Shown: positions 43,338-53,863 of the stretch, in pieces
How the letters are laid out: every line of letters begins with the position of its first letter
Position numbering within the stretch: the stretch's first letter is position 1
Assembly: GCA_943735955.1 (NCBI GenBank)
Contig: OX030956.1
Location: 12,022,894-12,086,893 of the forward strand
Source of the DNA: Piscicola geometra
Lineage: Eukaryota; Annelida; Clitellata; Hirudinida; Piscicolidae
DNA: 64,000 bases
Direction of reading: 5' to 3'
Notes under the pieces: model-generated
Databases searched by the model: none
What the model saw: the letters and a program-made list of their open reading frames with translations, nothing else
Told to the model about the DNA's origin: nothing
Program-made: the position numbers and the translations under genes

Positions 43338-46300
43338 GAGGACGAGCAAAGACTCAGTGCTGCCGCCACGCAGGCAATCCTCGAGACTCTTGAGCGGCTT
43401 CAACAAGCTACTCATGAAGTTGAGTAACAGGAGGGGGAGTGGAGGAGGCAAGATGCAGAAGGTCGAGATGGGGGAGGTGGGCTTAGGGTTAGGTGGTGGG
43501 ATGGATGTGGGTGGTGGTTGTGGTGGTAATGGTGATGCTAGTGAGGTAGAGATGGTGGAGATGAGGGAGAGGGTCGGTGGTTGTGATAGGGTGGAGAGGG
43601 AAGATGATGTGGCCAGTGGTGGCGGGCAGATGGGCGACTCACAGCTGGAGGGCAGCAGGGGCAGGGACTTCTGGGGTGGCTGCAGACTCGACAAGGTCAA
43701 GGACGTCTTTGGCAGCAGCAGGCAGTCCTTCTTCTCCAAGTTCTACAGGGGTACTTCGCCATCATCATCATCAGCAGCCTTTGTATCATCATCATCATCA
43801 GCAGCAGGAGCTTTCGTATCATCATCATCATCAGCAGCAGGAGCTTTCGTATCATCATCATCATCATCAGCAGCAGGAGCTTTCGTATCATCATCATCAT
43901 CAGCAGCAGGAGCTTTCGTATCATCATCATCATCAGCAGCAGCAGGAGCTTTCGTATCATCATCATCATCAGCAGCAGGAGCTTTCGTATCATCATCATC
44001 ATCATCAGCTGCTACTTCGACTGCTGCCTTTGTCGCCACGGCGAATGCTTTGGCCAGGGCCAATATCACTATGGGATCCAGTAGCAATATTAAAACTAAT
44101 ATCAATAATACGAATAAAAATAACAACAACAAAAATGATAATAATGCTAATGATGAAATGAACGAGGGTGATGATGACAATCCTCGGGCGAGGATGTTCG
44201 CTTCAGACGGATCGATCTGTTATCAGACGATGATGAAGCATGATAATGATTGTGGTGGTCATGATGATGATAAGGGGTTTGATGATGATGATGATGATCA
44301 GAATGGCGAAGATACCACTTACTACAATGAAGATCTCTTGAATACGAGTGATAACAGTATTTTGATGTGTAAGAAGAACAGCAGTGGTCACATGATGATG
44401 GGTTGTGAGGATGATGATGATGAGGATGATGGTGAGGATGATGATGAGGATGATGGTGAGGATGATGGTAGTAGTGTTGGTGTATTAAATATAACGTTTT
44501 GTGAAGAAAATGATGAAGAAGGTTTAAAAAGTTCTGATGATAATAATAAACTGAGCAATCATAGTAATAATAATAATAATAACAAGCTTATTAATAATAA
44601 TAATAATAATAACGATGATGGATTCACCGAAGTGAAGATTGGACTGGGCAAGTTGTTGAATGAAGCGACAACTCTTTGTGATGTCTTTGATAATGATGTT
44701 CTACTAATGGGTGCTCATGATGATGATGTTTTACTCATTGGTGCTGGTGAAGCTGTGGCTGATGGTGGTAGTCTTAGAGACAATGGCTGTGATGATGATG
44801 ATGATGATGCAGGGGGAAGGGGAGGAGGAGGAAATGAGAAGAAATGTTTTAATCTGAATCGAAAAGAAGGTTTATCGAATGTAACCAATGCCAAAGTAAG
44901 AACGGACCAAAAGGTTTTAACGCCCTATAGAGTTGCGAGACAGGCGGTAAGTAGGTTGAATGGCTCGATGGTGGACGGGAGGGGCAGGCTGGACGAGGGG
45001 GACGTGTGCAACACCCTCAAGAGGGGAAGGCCCAATACCCTGAAGAATGGCTTGAGGGGGTTTGGCATGAGGAGTGGTGGCAGTGAGAGTTACCTGAATA
45101 CCACTCTTTGTGGTAGCTATGCTGTTGTTGTGGCCGCTGCTGCTAGTGGTGGTTGCAGTGGCAGTGGCAGTGGCAGTGGTGGTGGTGGTGGTGGTGGTGG
45201 TGGTAGTGGTGGTGGTGGTGGTGGTGGTTGCAGTGGTGGTGGTGGTGGTGGTAGTGGTGGTGGTGGTGGTGGTGGTGGTGGTAGTAGTGGTCGTGGTGGT
45301 GATGGTGGTGGTGGTAGTGGTGGTGGTGGTGGTGGTGGTGGTGGTGGTGGTTGCAGTGGTGGTGGTGGTGGTGGTGGTAGCAGTGGCAGTGGTGGTAGTG
45401 GTGGTGAGGAGTTGGTGGATGAAGTTTTCTTTGATGATGATGATGATGATCTCAAGTCGAATAACAACAATGAATTGATCCAGAAAAAATGCACTACAAA
45501 GACCGCAACTGGAGATCCTATCATTACCAAGACCACTCCAGCAAGCGCTACTATCATTACCAAGACCACTCCAGCAAGCGCTACTATCATTACCAAGACC
45601 ACTCCAATAAGCGCTACTATCATCAGCACCACTTCAATAAGCGAACGTCCAATCACAAAGCGCCTCAAGGGTTTGAAGGAGGACCTTCTAGACACCAGCA
45701 CTGTCACTTTGTCTGAGAATGAGTCATCATCATCATCATCAGTGAAACAGCCTGTTGTCTTCAGTGAGGTGTTGAGGAGGGTGATGGAGAAGAGGTGTGG
45801 AGTGATGAAGGGGGAAAAGGTGCTTGGGGGTGGAATGGTGGAAGGGAGTTTAGTGGTCGGTAGGGGCCGTGAAGGGATGGTGGAGGGTAGGGATGGAAGC
45901 GGGGCGAAAGATGGTCTCAAAGGAGACGATGATGATGATGTTGATGATCATCATCATCCAGCAACTACACCAAACAACCCTCACATCCACAAACAAGCAA
46001 CACACTCCACCAACATGGAGGGAGTGAATGAGGCGGAGGAGGAAGAGGAAGGTGGTGGTGGTGGTAATGTTTTCGAAGCAATCCAGCAACTGATCAAGGA
46101 TTGGAGGAGTCGTGGTCATGATGATGATGTTTGCAAGTTTTCCCTCCACCACTCCAAGCCTTCCTGCCACTCCAGTGTAAGATCCAAAAGCAACGGTGAT
46201 CTGAAGGACCACTCAAGTGGATGTAGTAGGCCTGGAGTTCTGTCATCCTTCTCCTCCTTATCTTCCTCTTCTTCCTCTTCATCACTCGCTCAATCACTCA

Positions 46301-46515
46301 GACGCCCTACAAAACACAAGTCTCAACCGCAACTTGTCATTTCATCCAATGTCAAGGTCATGTTGGATAGGAACAAGCAGCCTTCCTCCACCTTCCCTCA
46401 TCCCACCCACTCCACCACCACCACCCACTCCACCACCACCATCACACATCCCACCCCCAAGCCTTCATGGAGGCAATCTCTGAGGCATTCTTCCAACCCT
46501 CACCTCCACTATAAG
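43338..46515 (+). CDS. ARHGAP11-like gene: large low-complexity exon
   Basis: After the acceptor GGCCACAG|G the frame reads SKDSVLPPRRQSSRLLSGFN then KLLMKLSNRRG, matching the RRQS...SGALNKF block after the GAP domain of ARHGAP11A. About 1060 residues stay open. Blocks of ordinary sequence (CRLDKVKDVFGSSRQSFFSK, TPYRVARQAVSRLNGS, PITKRLKGLKEDLLDTST, VVFSEVLRRVMEKR) alternate with Ser/Ala, Asp, Asn and Gly runs coded by (TCA)n, (GAT)n, (AAT)n and (GGT)n. A donor TATAAG|GTGAAC at 46515 lies just before the RTE insertion. Such long open repeats could partly be intron; transcript data are lacking. Confidence 0.6.
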
Positions 46516-46564
46516 GTGAACCAAATGCCTCGGCACCTCATTCATCCATTCCTATTTATATATG

Positions 46565-49500
46565 CATCATATGGGGCTCGTCAGCCCGGGAAGGCAACCC
46601 ATCTAGGAGAAGGAAAACTCTGACTACCAACCGCTGCTGCCTTGCAGGCTATCCATTCATGGAAAAGGCTTTGGGAGTCAACCCCGAGGAAAAATCAGGA
46701 GTCGGAGTCCCTAAGGCGGTGGATCGTCATCTATGATGTTCTTCCGGCAACTCCTGCAGCCAAGTCGGCTCTAAGCGTGGTGCTTGCACCCTCTTGGGTC
46801 TAGTCGACGAAGCCGAGAGGGGGGTCCTGTTGTTTGGGCAGCACAAGACCTCTACACACTTTGCCCAGGCTAGCGCCCTGGAGAGGTCATTCCAGCTTCG
46901 ATTATTCGTTGAAAAAACACGGGAAGTAGCAGTTTACCGGTTATAAGTCATATGCTTCATATGGCGCCAGGGGTTGCTTCCGACGGTGGGAGAGATCGCC
47001 ATGTCTCATTTACAACTACCGCCCGCCTCAAGCTGGGCAGCCCCCAGTCAAATAGGTGTTGTTCCATCACAGTCTGCCTGCCCTACTGGGTGCGTTGGGC
47101 TCAGAGTGCTGCAACACTCAACAAGCAGACTTATTACGTACCCGCAAAAAAGATTAAAAACAAAACAAAAAAACCTGCCCTAAAACTGGGCACCTGGGAT
47201 GTGAGAACACTCACACCAGGGCTATCTCAAGACCTCCAGATGATCAGTGATGTCCGAAAGACTGCAGTTATCAACGATGAACTCGTGAGACTCCAGGTCG
47301 ACATCGCCACACTGCAGGAGACTCGGCTAGCTGATTTTGGAAGTCTTAGAGAAAAAGAATACACATTCTTTTGGCAAGGGAAAAGTGCTGAAGACAACAG
47401 AGAATACGGCGTTGGTTTTGCAGTCCGGAACCATCTGCTGGAAATGATAGAACCTTGCCAAAAAGGAACTGAAAGACTTCTATCACTCCGTCTCCACACC
47501 ACTTCTGGGCCAGTCAACCTCATCAGTGCCTATGCACCAACCCTTAACGCATCGAGTGATTCCAAAGACGATTTCTATGACCAGCTAGATTCGCTTCTCA
47601 ACAAAATTCCTAAAGAAGAACAACTGATACTGCTGGGTGACTTTAATGCAAGAGTGGGTGATGATCATTACTCTTGGTCGCCATGTCTTGGTAAATTTTG
47701 TGTCGGAAAGATGAATGAAAATGGACAGCGACTCTTGGAGATGTGCTCATATCACAATCTCAGCATCACCAACACTTTTTTTCAGACGAAACCACAGCAT
47801 AAAGTTTCGTGGAGGCACCCACGATCTAAACACTGGCACCAGCTCGACCTGATCATCATCCGGCAATCTTCTTTGAAAAGTGTACTACATACTCGCACCT
47901 ATCACAGCGCTGATTGTGATACCGATCATTCTCTGGTCTGTTGCAAACTGAGACTCCAGCACAAGAAAGTTCACCGGTCCAGCCCTAAAGGAAAACCCCG
48001 AATCGATGGGAGCAAAACAAACCACCCAGACAAAGTGGCACAGTTTAATCAAGATCTCTTGGAACTGTTCCACCTAAAACCTCCTGATGGAACAGCCAAA
48101 GAACGTTGGGACCATATCAGGGAAACGGTTTACAAGGCTGCGTCTAAAGTCTTTGGAAAGAGGCAGAACAAAAACAGCGACTGGTTTGAAGCCCACTCCT
48201 TCACACTCACTCCAGCTATAGAAGAACGCCGCAGAACTCATCTGGAGTACAAGCTACATCCCAGCCAAAAAAGTCTACAGGCGTACAGATCCTCCAAGAG
48301 TGCAGTTCAAAAATTAGCAAGAAAATGCGCTAATGACTACTGGCTTCAGCTATGCCAAAAGATTCAACAATCATCCGATACTGGAGACATCAAGAGCATG
48401 TACGACAGCATTAAAAAAGCCACAGGTCGCACTATGAAGACCATAGCCCCACTCAAGTCTGCCACTGGTGCAATCATAGACGATAAGTGCAAGCAGATGG
48501 ACCGCTGGGTAGAACACTACTCCGACCTATACTCCAAGCAGAATCACGTGAGTGATGAAGCCCTTGCCGCAGTTGAAACTTTTCCACTCATGATGGAACT
48601 AGATGAAAAGCCCAGTGTTACAGAATTAAAGAAGACTATTGAAAGTTTGTCTTCAGGGAAAGCTCCAGGGGCTGATGGCATACCACCAGAAGTCATCAAA
48701 TGCGAAAGCACAGCCCTCCTAGAACAACTGCACGGTCTCCTCTGCCAATGCTGGGAAGAAGGAACTGTACCTCAGGACATGAGAGATGCCAAAATAATCA
48801 CCTTATACAAGAACAAGGGCGAGAGAAGTGATTGCAACAACTACAGAGGAATATCTCTCCTCAGTGTCGTGGGCAAAGTGTTCGCACGTGTAGTCCTAAA
48901 AAGATTACAGAAGCTTGCTGATAGGGTGTATCCAGAATCACAAGCTGGGTTTCGCGCAGAAAGGTCAACCATAGATATGATCTTCACACTCAGACAACTG
49001 CAAGAAAAAGGCAGAGAACAACACAAACCCCTTTTCTTAGCTTTCATAGACCTGACCAAAGCGTTTGATCTTGTCAGTAGGGATGGACTATTCAAAATTC
49101 TGGCAAAGATTGGCTGCCCACCAAAACTCCTGAGCGTGATAAAGTCGTTTCATGACAATATGAAAAGCACTGTGCAGTACGATGGGTCGACATCAAGTGC
49201 TTTTGAAATCCGCAGTGGCGTCAAACAAGGCTGTGTTCTCGCTCCCACTCTCTTCGGCATCTTCTTCGCTGTTATGCCGAAACGTGCCTTTGGAGCATCA
49301 ACAGAAGGTGTATATCTTCATTCCCGATCAGATGGCAGTCTTTTCAACCTGGCTCGTCTGAAGGCAAAAAGCAAAATACGAAAAGTGATGATAAGAGACA
49401 TGCTGTTTGCGGATGATGCAGCACTGGTCACCCACATTGAAACAGAACTGCAAAGACTGCTCGACAGGTTTTCCAAGGCATGCGATGAGTTTAACCTACA

Positions 49501-50545
49501 AATCAGCTTCAAGAAAACACAGGTGATGGCACAGCACGCAGAACGACCTCACATCACTATCAACAACTATGCTCTGGAAGTCGTCAGCCAGTTTACCTAC
49601 CTTGGTTCGACAATCACTGATGACTTCTCACTAGTTGCAGAACTGAACCAGAGGATCGGCAAAGCTTCGACAACCTTTGCCAGGCTGTCACCAAGAGTTT
49701 GGAGCAACAAGATGCTGACAATAAAGACAAAGATAGCTGTGTACAAGGCATGTGTTCTGAGCACTCTTCTTTACGCCAGTGAATCCTGGACACTATACGC
49801 ATACCAGGAAAAAAGATTGAGCGCCTTCCACATGCGGTGTCTTCGACGCATGCTCGGAATCTCATGGCAAGACCGCGTGACAAACAACGAGGTGTTGGCG
49901 AGGGCAGCCATTTCAAGCATGACCACTCTTCTTCGTCAAAGACGTCTCCGATGGTTAGGACATGTACGTCGGATGGATGATGGCCAACTTCCCAAAGACG
50001 TGCTATTCGGCGAGCTTGCCTCAGGTTGGAGAGCAACTGGCAGGCCATACCTTCGCTACAAAGACGTCTGCAAGCACGATCTAAAATCTACAGAGATCGA
50101 CGTCAGCACCTGGGAATCGCTTGCTGAAGATAAAAGCAGATGGAGGCAAGCTGTGCGCATGGGACTAGAAGCGGGGGAAGCAGAGATTCGTCGGCTTGCC
50201 AGTGAAAAGCGTTCCCGCAGAAAAGAAAAACAGCAGCGATCTGCGACCAGCAGCCACCAACAATCAGCAGCGAGCAACAACCAGAGGCGAGCAACAACCA
50301 GCAGCCAACAACAACCAGCAGCCAACAACAACCAACAGCCAACAACAACCAGCTGCGAACGACAATCAGAAGAGAACAACAACCAACAAAGAACAACAAC
50401 CATCAGAGAACAACAACCAGCAGCGACAAAACCACAGCGAAAAGTTCTCCCTCGGCGCAAGTCCATTGTCTACTTAGACTGAAGGACGCCAACAACAACA
50501 TATAGTAATTATACTACTACTACTAACTCTACTACCCCTACTACT
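46565..50545 (+). mobile_element. RTE-like non-LTR retrotransposon, open ORF
   Basis: A leader (46565-46950) shares long matches with 4900-5660. A single ORF to 50482 and a short 3' end with a (TAC)n tail near 50510-50545 follow. It lies inside the ARHGAP11-like gene, probably in an intron, in sense orientation. The target duplication was not identified. Confidence 0.88.
46952..50482 (+). CDS. RTE-like ORF: AP endonuclease and reverse transcriptase, 1176 residues
   Basis: The endonuclease covers about residues 75-330: LGTWDVRTLTPG, VDIATLQETRLADFG, YGVGFAVRN, LISAYAPTLNAS, LLGDFNARVGDD and CDTDHSLVCCKL. The RT covers about 540-830: SSGKAPGADGIPPEVIK, NNYRGISLLSVVGKVFARV, AGFRAERSTIDMIF, AFIDLTKAFDLVS, GVKQGCVLAPTLFGIFFAVM and MLFADDAALV (catalytic FADD). 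The C-terminal part has RCLRRMLGISWQDRVTNNEV, LRWLGHVRRMDD and a Gln/Asn/Thr-rich tail. Translation may start downstream of 46952, since the first 70 residues are leader-like. The endonuclease has WDVR where WNVR is usual. Clade named from motif memory only. Confidence 0.93.
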   Translation: MLHMAPGVASDGGRDRHVSFTTTARLKLGSPQSNRCCSITVCLPYWVRWAQSAATLNKQTYYVPAKKIKNKTKKPALKLGTWDVRTLTPGLSQDLQMISDVRKTAVINDELVRLQVDIATLQETRLADFGSLREKEYTFFWQGKSAEDNREYGVGFAVRNHLLEMIEPCQKGTERLLSLRLHTTSGPVNLISAYAPTLNASSDSKDDFYDQLDSLLNKIPKEEQLILLGDFNARVGDDHYSWSPCLGKFCVGKMNENGQRLLEMCSYHNLSITNTFFQTKPQHKVSWRHPRSKHWHQLDLIIIRQSSLKSVLHTRTYHSADCDTDHSLVCCKLRLQHKKVHRSSPKGKPRIDGSKTNHPDKVAQFNQDLLELFHLKPPDGTAKERWDHIRETVYKAASKVFGKRQNKNSDWFEAHSFTLTPAIEERRRTHLEYKLHPSQKSLQAYRSSKSAVQKLARKCANDYWLQLCQKIQQSSDTGDIKSMYDSIKKATGRTMKTIAPLKSATGAIIDDKCKQMDRWVEHYSDLYSKQNHVSDEALAAVETFPLMMELDEKPSVTELKKTIESLSSGKAPGADGIPPEVIKCESTALLEQLHGLLCQCWEEGTVPQDMRDAKIITLYKNKGERSDCNNYRGISLLSVVGKVFARVVLKRLQKLADRVYPESQAGFRAERSTIDMIFTLRQLQEKGREQHKPLFLAFIDLTKAFDLVSRDGLFKILAKIGCPPKLLSVIKSFHDNMKSTVQYDGSTSSAFEIRSGVKQGCVLAPTLFGIFFAVMPKRAFGASTEGVYLHSRSDGSLFNLARLKAKSKIRKVMIRDMLFADDAALVTHIETELQRLLDRFSKACDEFNLQISFKKTQVMAQHAERPHITINNYALEVVSQFTYLGSTITDDFSLVAELNQRIGKASTTFARLSPRVWSNKMLTIKTKIAVYKACVLSTLLYASESWTLYAYQEKRLSAFHMRCLRRMLGISWQDRVTNNEVLARAAISSMTTLLRQRRLRWLGHVRRMDDGQLPKDVLFGELASGWRATGRPYLRYKDVCKHDLKSTEIDVSTWESLAEDKSRWRQAVRMGLEAGEAEIRRLASEKRSRRKEKQQRSATSSHQQSAASNNQRRATTSSQQQPAANNNQQPTTTSCERQSEENNNQQRTTTIREQQPAATKPQRKVLPRRKSIVYLD

Positions 50546-50930
<385 letters not shown>

Positions 50931-51910
50931 AAGCGTTGTTATTTCAAACTTCTACGATGGATCATGGAGAATCTTCAAGGGATGCTGCAGAGACTGGTCT
51001 TGATGATGATGCTGGTGATGATGATCACGATGTTGGTGGTGATGATGAGGGTCATGATGATGATACATTCATCAACTCGCTCGCTCATTTGCCTCCTCTT
51101 CCCATCCCACCACCCTCCTCCAAGCCTCCTCGTGTTTCGACCAACAAGCACCCCACCACCCTCACCAACCAGCACCCCACCACCCTCACCAACCAGCACT
51201 CCACCACCCTCACCAACAAGCACTCCACCACCCTCACCAACCAGCACCCCACCACCCTCACCAACCAGCACCAACAACACGCGCTACTGCAACCACCATC
51301 ATCACCCACCACCAACACTCCACCACCACGCAAGCCAAGCATCGCTTCTCCCCTCCTAACGCCAGCTATGAGCAAGCGAATCGAAAGTCGCCAGCATGCT
51401 GCCACTTCATCTTTGTCGTCCTCTTCATCGAGCCATGGCCGCTTCAACCCCTATAGCGTCCGCTGCGTCTCCAAGACTAGATTCCCGGTCAGAGCGCTCA
51501 GAACGCCTATCTCCTCCGTTGGAATCAAGAAAAATGATGATGATGGCGACAAGGAGAAAGAGGCGTGTGCTGAGAATGCATGCAAGGGGACATACAATGA
51601 AACTAACAAGGGTACAGCCAAGGATACAGACAAAGATACAAGCAAGGAGGAAGACACAGATGGTCAAGCGGAAGCCTCAAAGGTTGTCCACAAACGACCA
51701 CAAACTCCCCACAGAACTGTCAAAACGCCACTCTGCTCCAACAACAACATCCTAAATAACAATAATAACAACAACATCTTCAACAAAAACATTAATAATA
51801 GCAACATTTTCAACAACAAAAACAATAACAGCACCACTGTTGCCAACAACAACACTAGCAAAAACGCCAGTAAGATAGAGAAATTTGAAATACACGACAA
51901 CCAGTACTAA
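50931..51910 (+). CDS. possible 3' exon of the ARHGAP11-like gene
   Basis: Open frame from an (ATC)n-adjacent acceptor to a stop at 51910, beginning ALLFQTSTMDHGESSRDA. It has an Asp-rich block, five to six copies of an octapeptide (TNQHPTTL) from a 24-bp minisatellite at 51140-51270, then SIASPLLTPAMSKRIESRQ, GRFNPYSVRCVSKTRFPVRA and LRTPISSVGIKK. Ser-Pro/Thr-Pro and basic residues resemble the C-terminal tail of ARHGAP11A, but this is weak. It ends with Asn runs and IEKFEIHDNQY. Phase with the 46515 donor does not match, so another exon or a different gene is possible. Confidence 0.45.
51140..51270 (+). repeat. 24-bp coding minisatellite
   Basis: CACCCTCACCAACCAGCACC plus CCAC, five to six units with C/T and C/A changes; in frame it gives an octapeptide repeat. 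Confidence 0.9.
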
Positions 51911-53863
51911 TGACTTATGTTATCGGAATCATTATCATCATCATCATTACCATTGTCATCATCATCATCAACATTATTATTATTATGATCATCATTATTA
52001 TCAATATAAATATCATCTTCATCTTCAACATCATCATCATCATCATCGTCATGATATTAATGGGATAGACCCATCGAAATGACTTGGATGCTCGGGGAAG
52101 ACACGTAGATTATACGACGATTCTTTGATTCTTTCCACAAACTCAGTTCGTTCAAACTTTCCATTCTATTTAAATCATGTTTATCCCTCTGAAACGATGT
52201 TTATTTATGGTGTTTCCTGCTCGTGTGTCTGTGTGAAAGGTTGCTTTTTGATGGAAGTGTCTCGGCGCCTTGGAGCATTTCCATGTGATGTACCACTAAC
52301 AACATCTACGGCTTACTAACTCTTTGGAACTAGCATTCACCGAGTATAAAAACGTTAATTAACACACATAGATTGCTTTCCTATTGTCTTCAGCAATGTT
52401 TTAACGCCTATTGCTCTACCATACGTTATTATAATTCTTCTAAAACATTCTTTAGACGCTTCTGAATTAAACCTTTCCAACAGCCTCCCAACCACCACCA
52501 TTACCACCTGTGTGACGATTTGAATGCATTGAAAACGTCTATTTCTAAAACCACCTCATTGCACAGTCAGCACCGAGATCTACAGAGGCGGCTTTGCTAG
52601 GGATAGCCCACGAGGTCTGCCATAAAACCACCATATTAAGGCTTTACGTCGCATGCTGATCACCTTGAGCCACCCACGGTGAGCACTGCACACAAGACAT
52701 AAAGAGTGGCAAACAACGCCGTGTAACGAGGCGTGTGGCAATGAAAAGGGAGTGCTTTTAAATTCCGTAACAACAGCTCCTGCGTGAAGGATGCATGCAG
52801 TTAGTCGCGATGTATTTTGTGCTCTTGTGTGCATGGGTGGGTGGGTGGATGAGGGTGTGGTAAATGAGTGGGTGATATTTGGTGAAATGTGGTGTTGTGG
52901 TGAATGGGTGGATGATGTGGTGGTGTGGTGATAAATGATGATGATGATGATGATAGGATGGTGTTGTGTGGTGATGAATGGGTGGATGGATGATGGTGTG
53001 AATTGGTGATGGAAGAATTTTGTAAATGGCTGGATGAATGAGTGACGTCTTGTTTCAGCTTTTAACGAACAGACTTCGGCTTAAAGCTTTACTTTTAGCT
53101 TAGAGAATCAATCTTTACAAAGCTGTTTTTACTAAAAAACCAATAGAATATTCGTTAAAACAACGTAAGAATGTAGCGTAAACGAATTTGGATTTTTCAA
53201 AAGTCTGCCAATAAACTGAGTGTTGCAAGGTATCAAAAGGGGGTTAGTGTGAAATGGAGGAAGCCAGTAATGTAAGTACTCAAGTAACTAACGAAGGTTT
53301 GATGAAACCACTTCAGAGCGGTGTCTGTAGTATCCCAAAGTCTTCGAACAAAGTGGCTTTACAACGCTGAGGAGCATGTTAAAGAAGCTTATAGGTTTCT
53401 AAGCGGGGAAAATATCATTTTGTATGCTCAACTCAAGAATATCAAAATTTTCAGGTAAGTGATGATGATAGTCATGATTATGTAGATGACGATGATGACG
53501 TGTCAGTAATCTCAGGACAGAGTGAACGGTGCAAAGATGTTCGTGCTAATCAAGAATTTGAACGTCGCACAAATTGAGTCCATTTTGAAATTACGCCCGC
53601 ACGCAAAAAAACAGCTAAAAGTAGGAAATCGCGTGAAATAATTCAGATTACTTATGTGTCTAGCGACGTGTCAAACGCATGCCAACCCCACAACAACTCC
53701 ATTCACCTCCTCAAAACCATTATTTACCCCACGATTCCCTCACTCCCCTTATTACTTAAAAATTCTCTGAAACAAACCAAATGTACCCAAAACTCTCAAA
53801 TCTTTTCAACCAGCCTCAGCGCATCTCACCGCAACATTCCTCGATCTCTCTCGCTCGAATGTC
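51911..53863. other. intergenic, (ATC)n then mostly unique sequence
   Basis: (ATC)n at 51935-52050; GGTG/GATG-rich sequence at 52830-53030. At 53316-53453 there is a possible plus-strand exon between TTCAG and CAG|GTAAGT, encoding LRTKWLYNAEEHVKEAYRFL then SGENIILYAQLKNIKIF. I do not recognise it and found no partner exon. Confidence 0.4.

Noticed and set aside
45110..45478. Poly-Val and poly-Pro ORFs, and other antisense ORFs across 43-46 kb
   Set aside because: They are other-frame readings of (GGT)n and (GAT)n tracts; only the plus frame from 43338 has blocks of ordinary protein sequence.
51911..52080. Continuation of the ARHGAP11-like coding frame
   Set aside because: The frame stops at 51910 and what follows is (ATC)n; the His/Tyr-rich ORF is a repeat translation.
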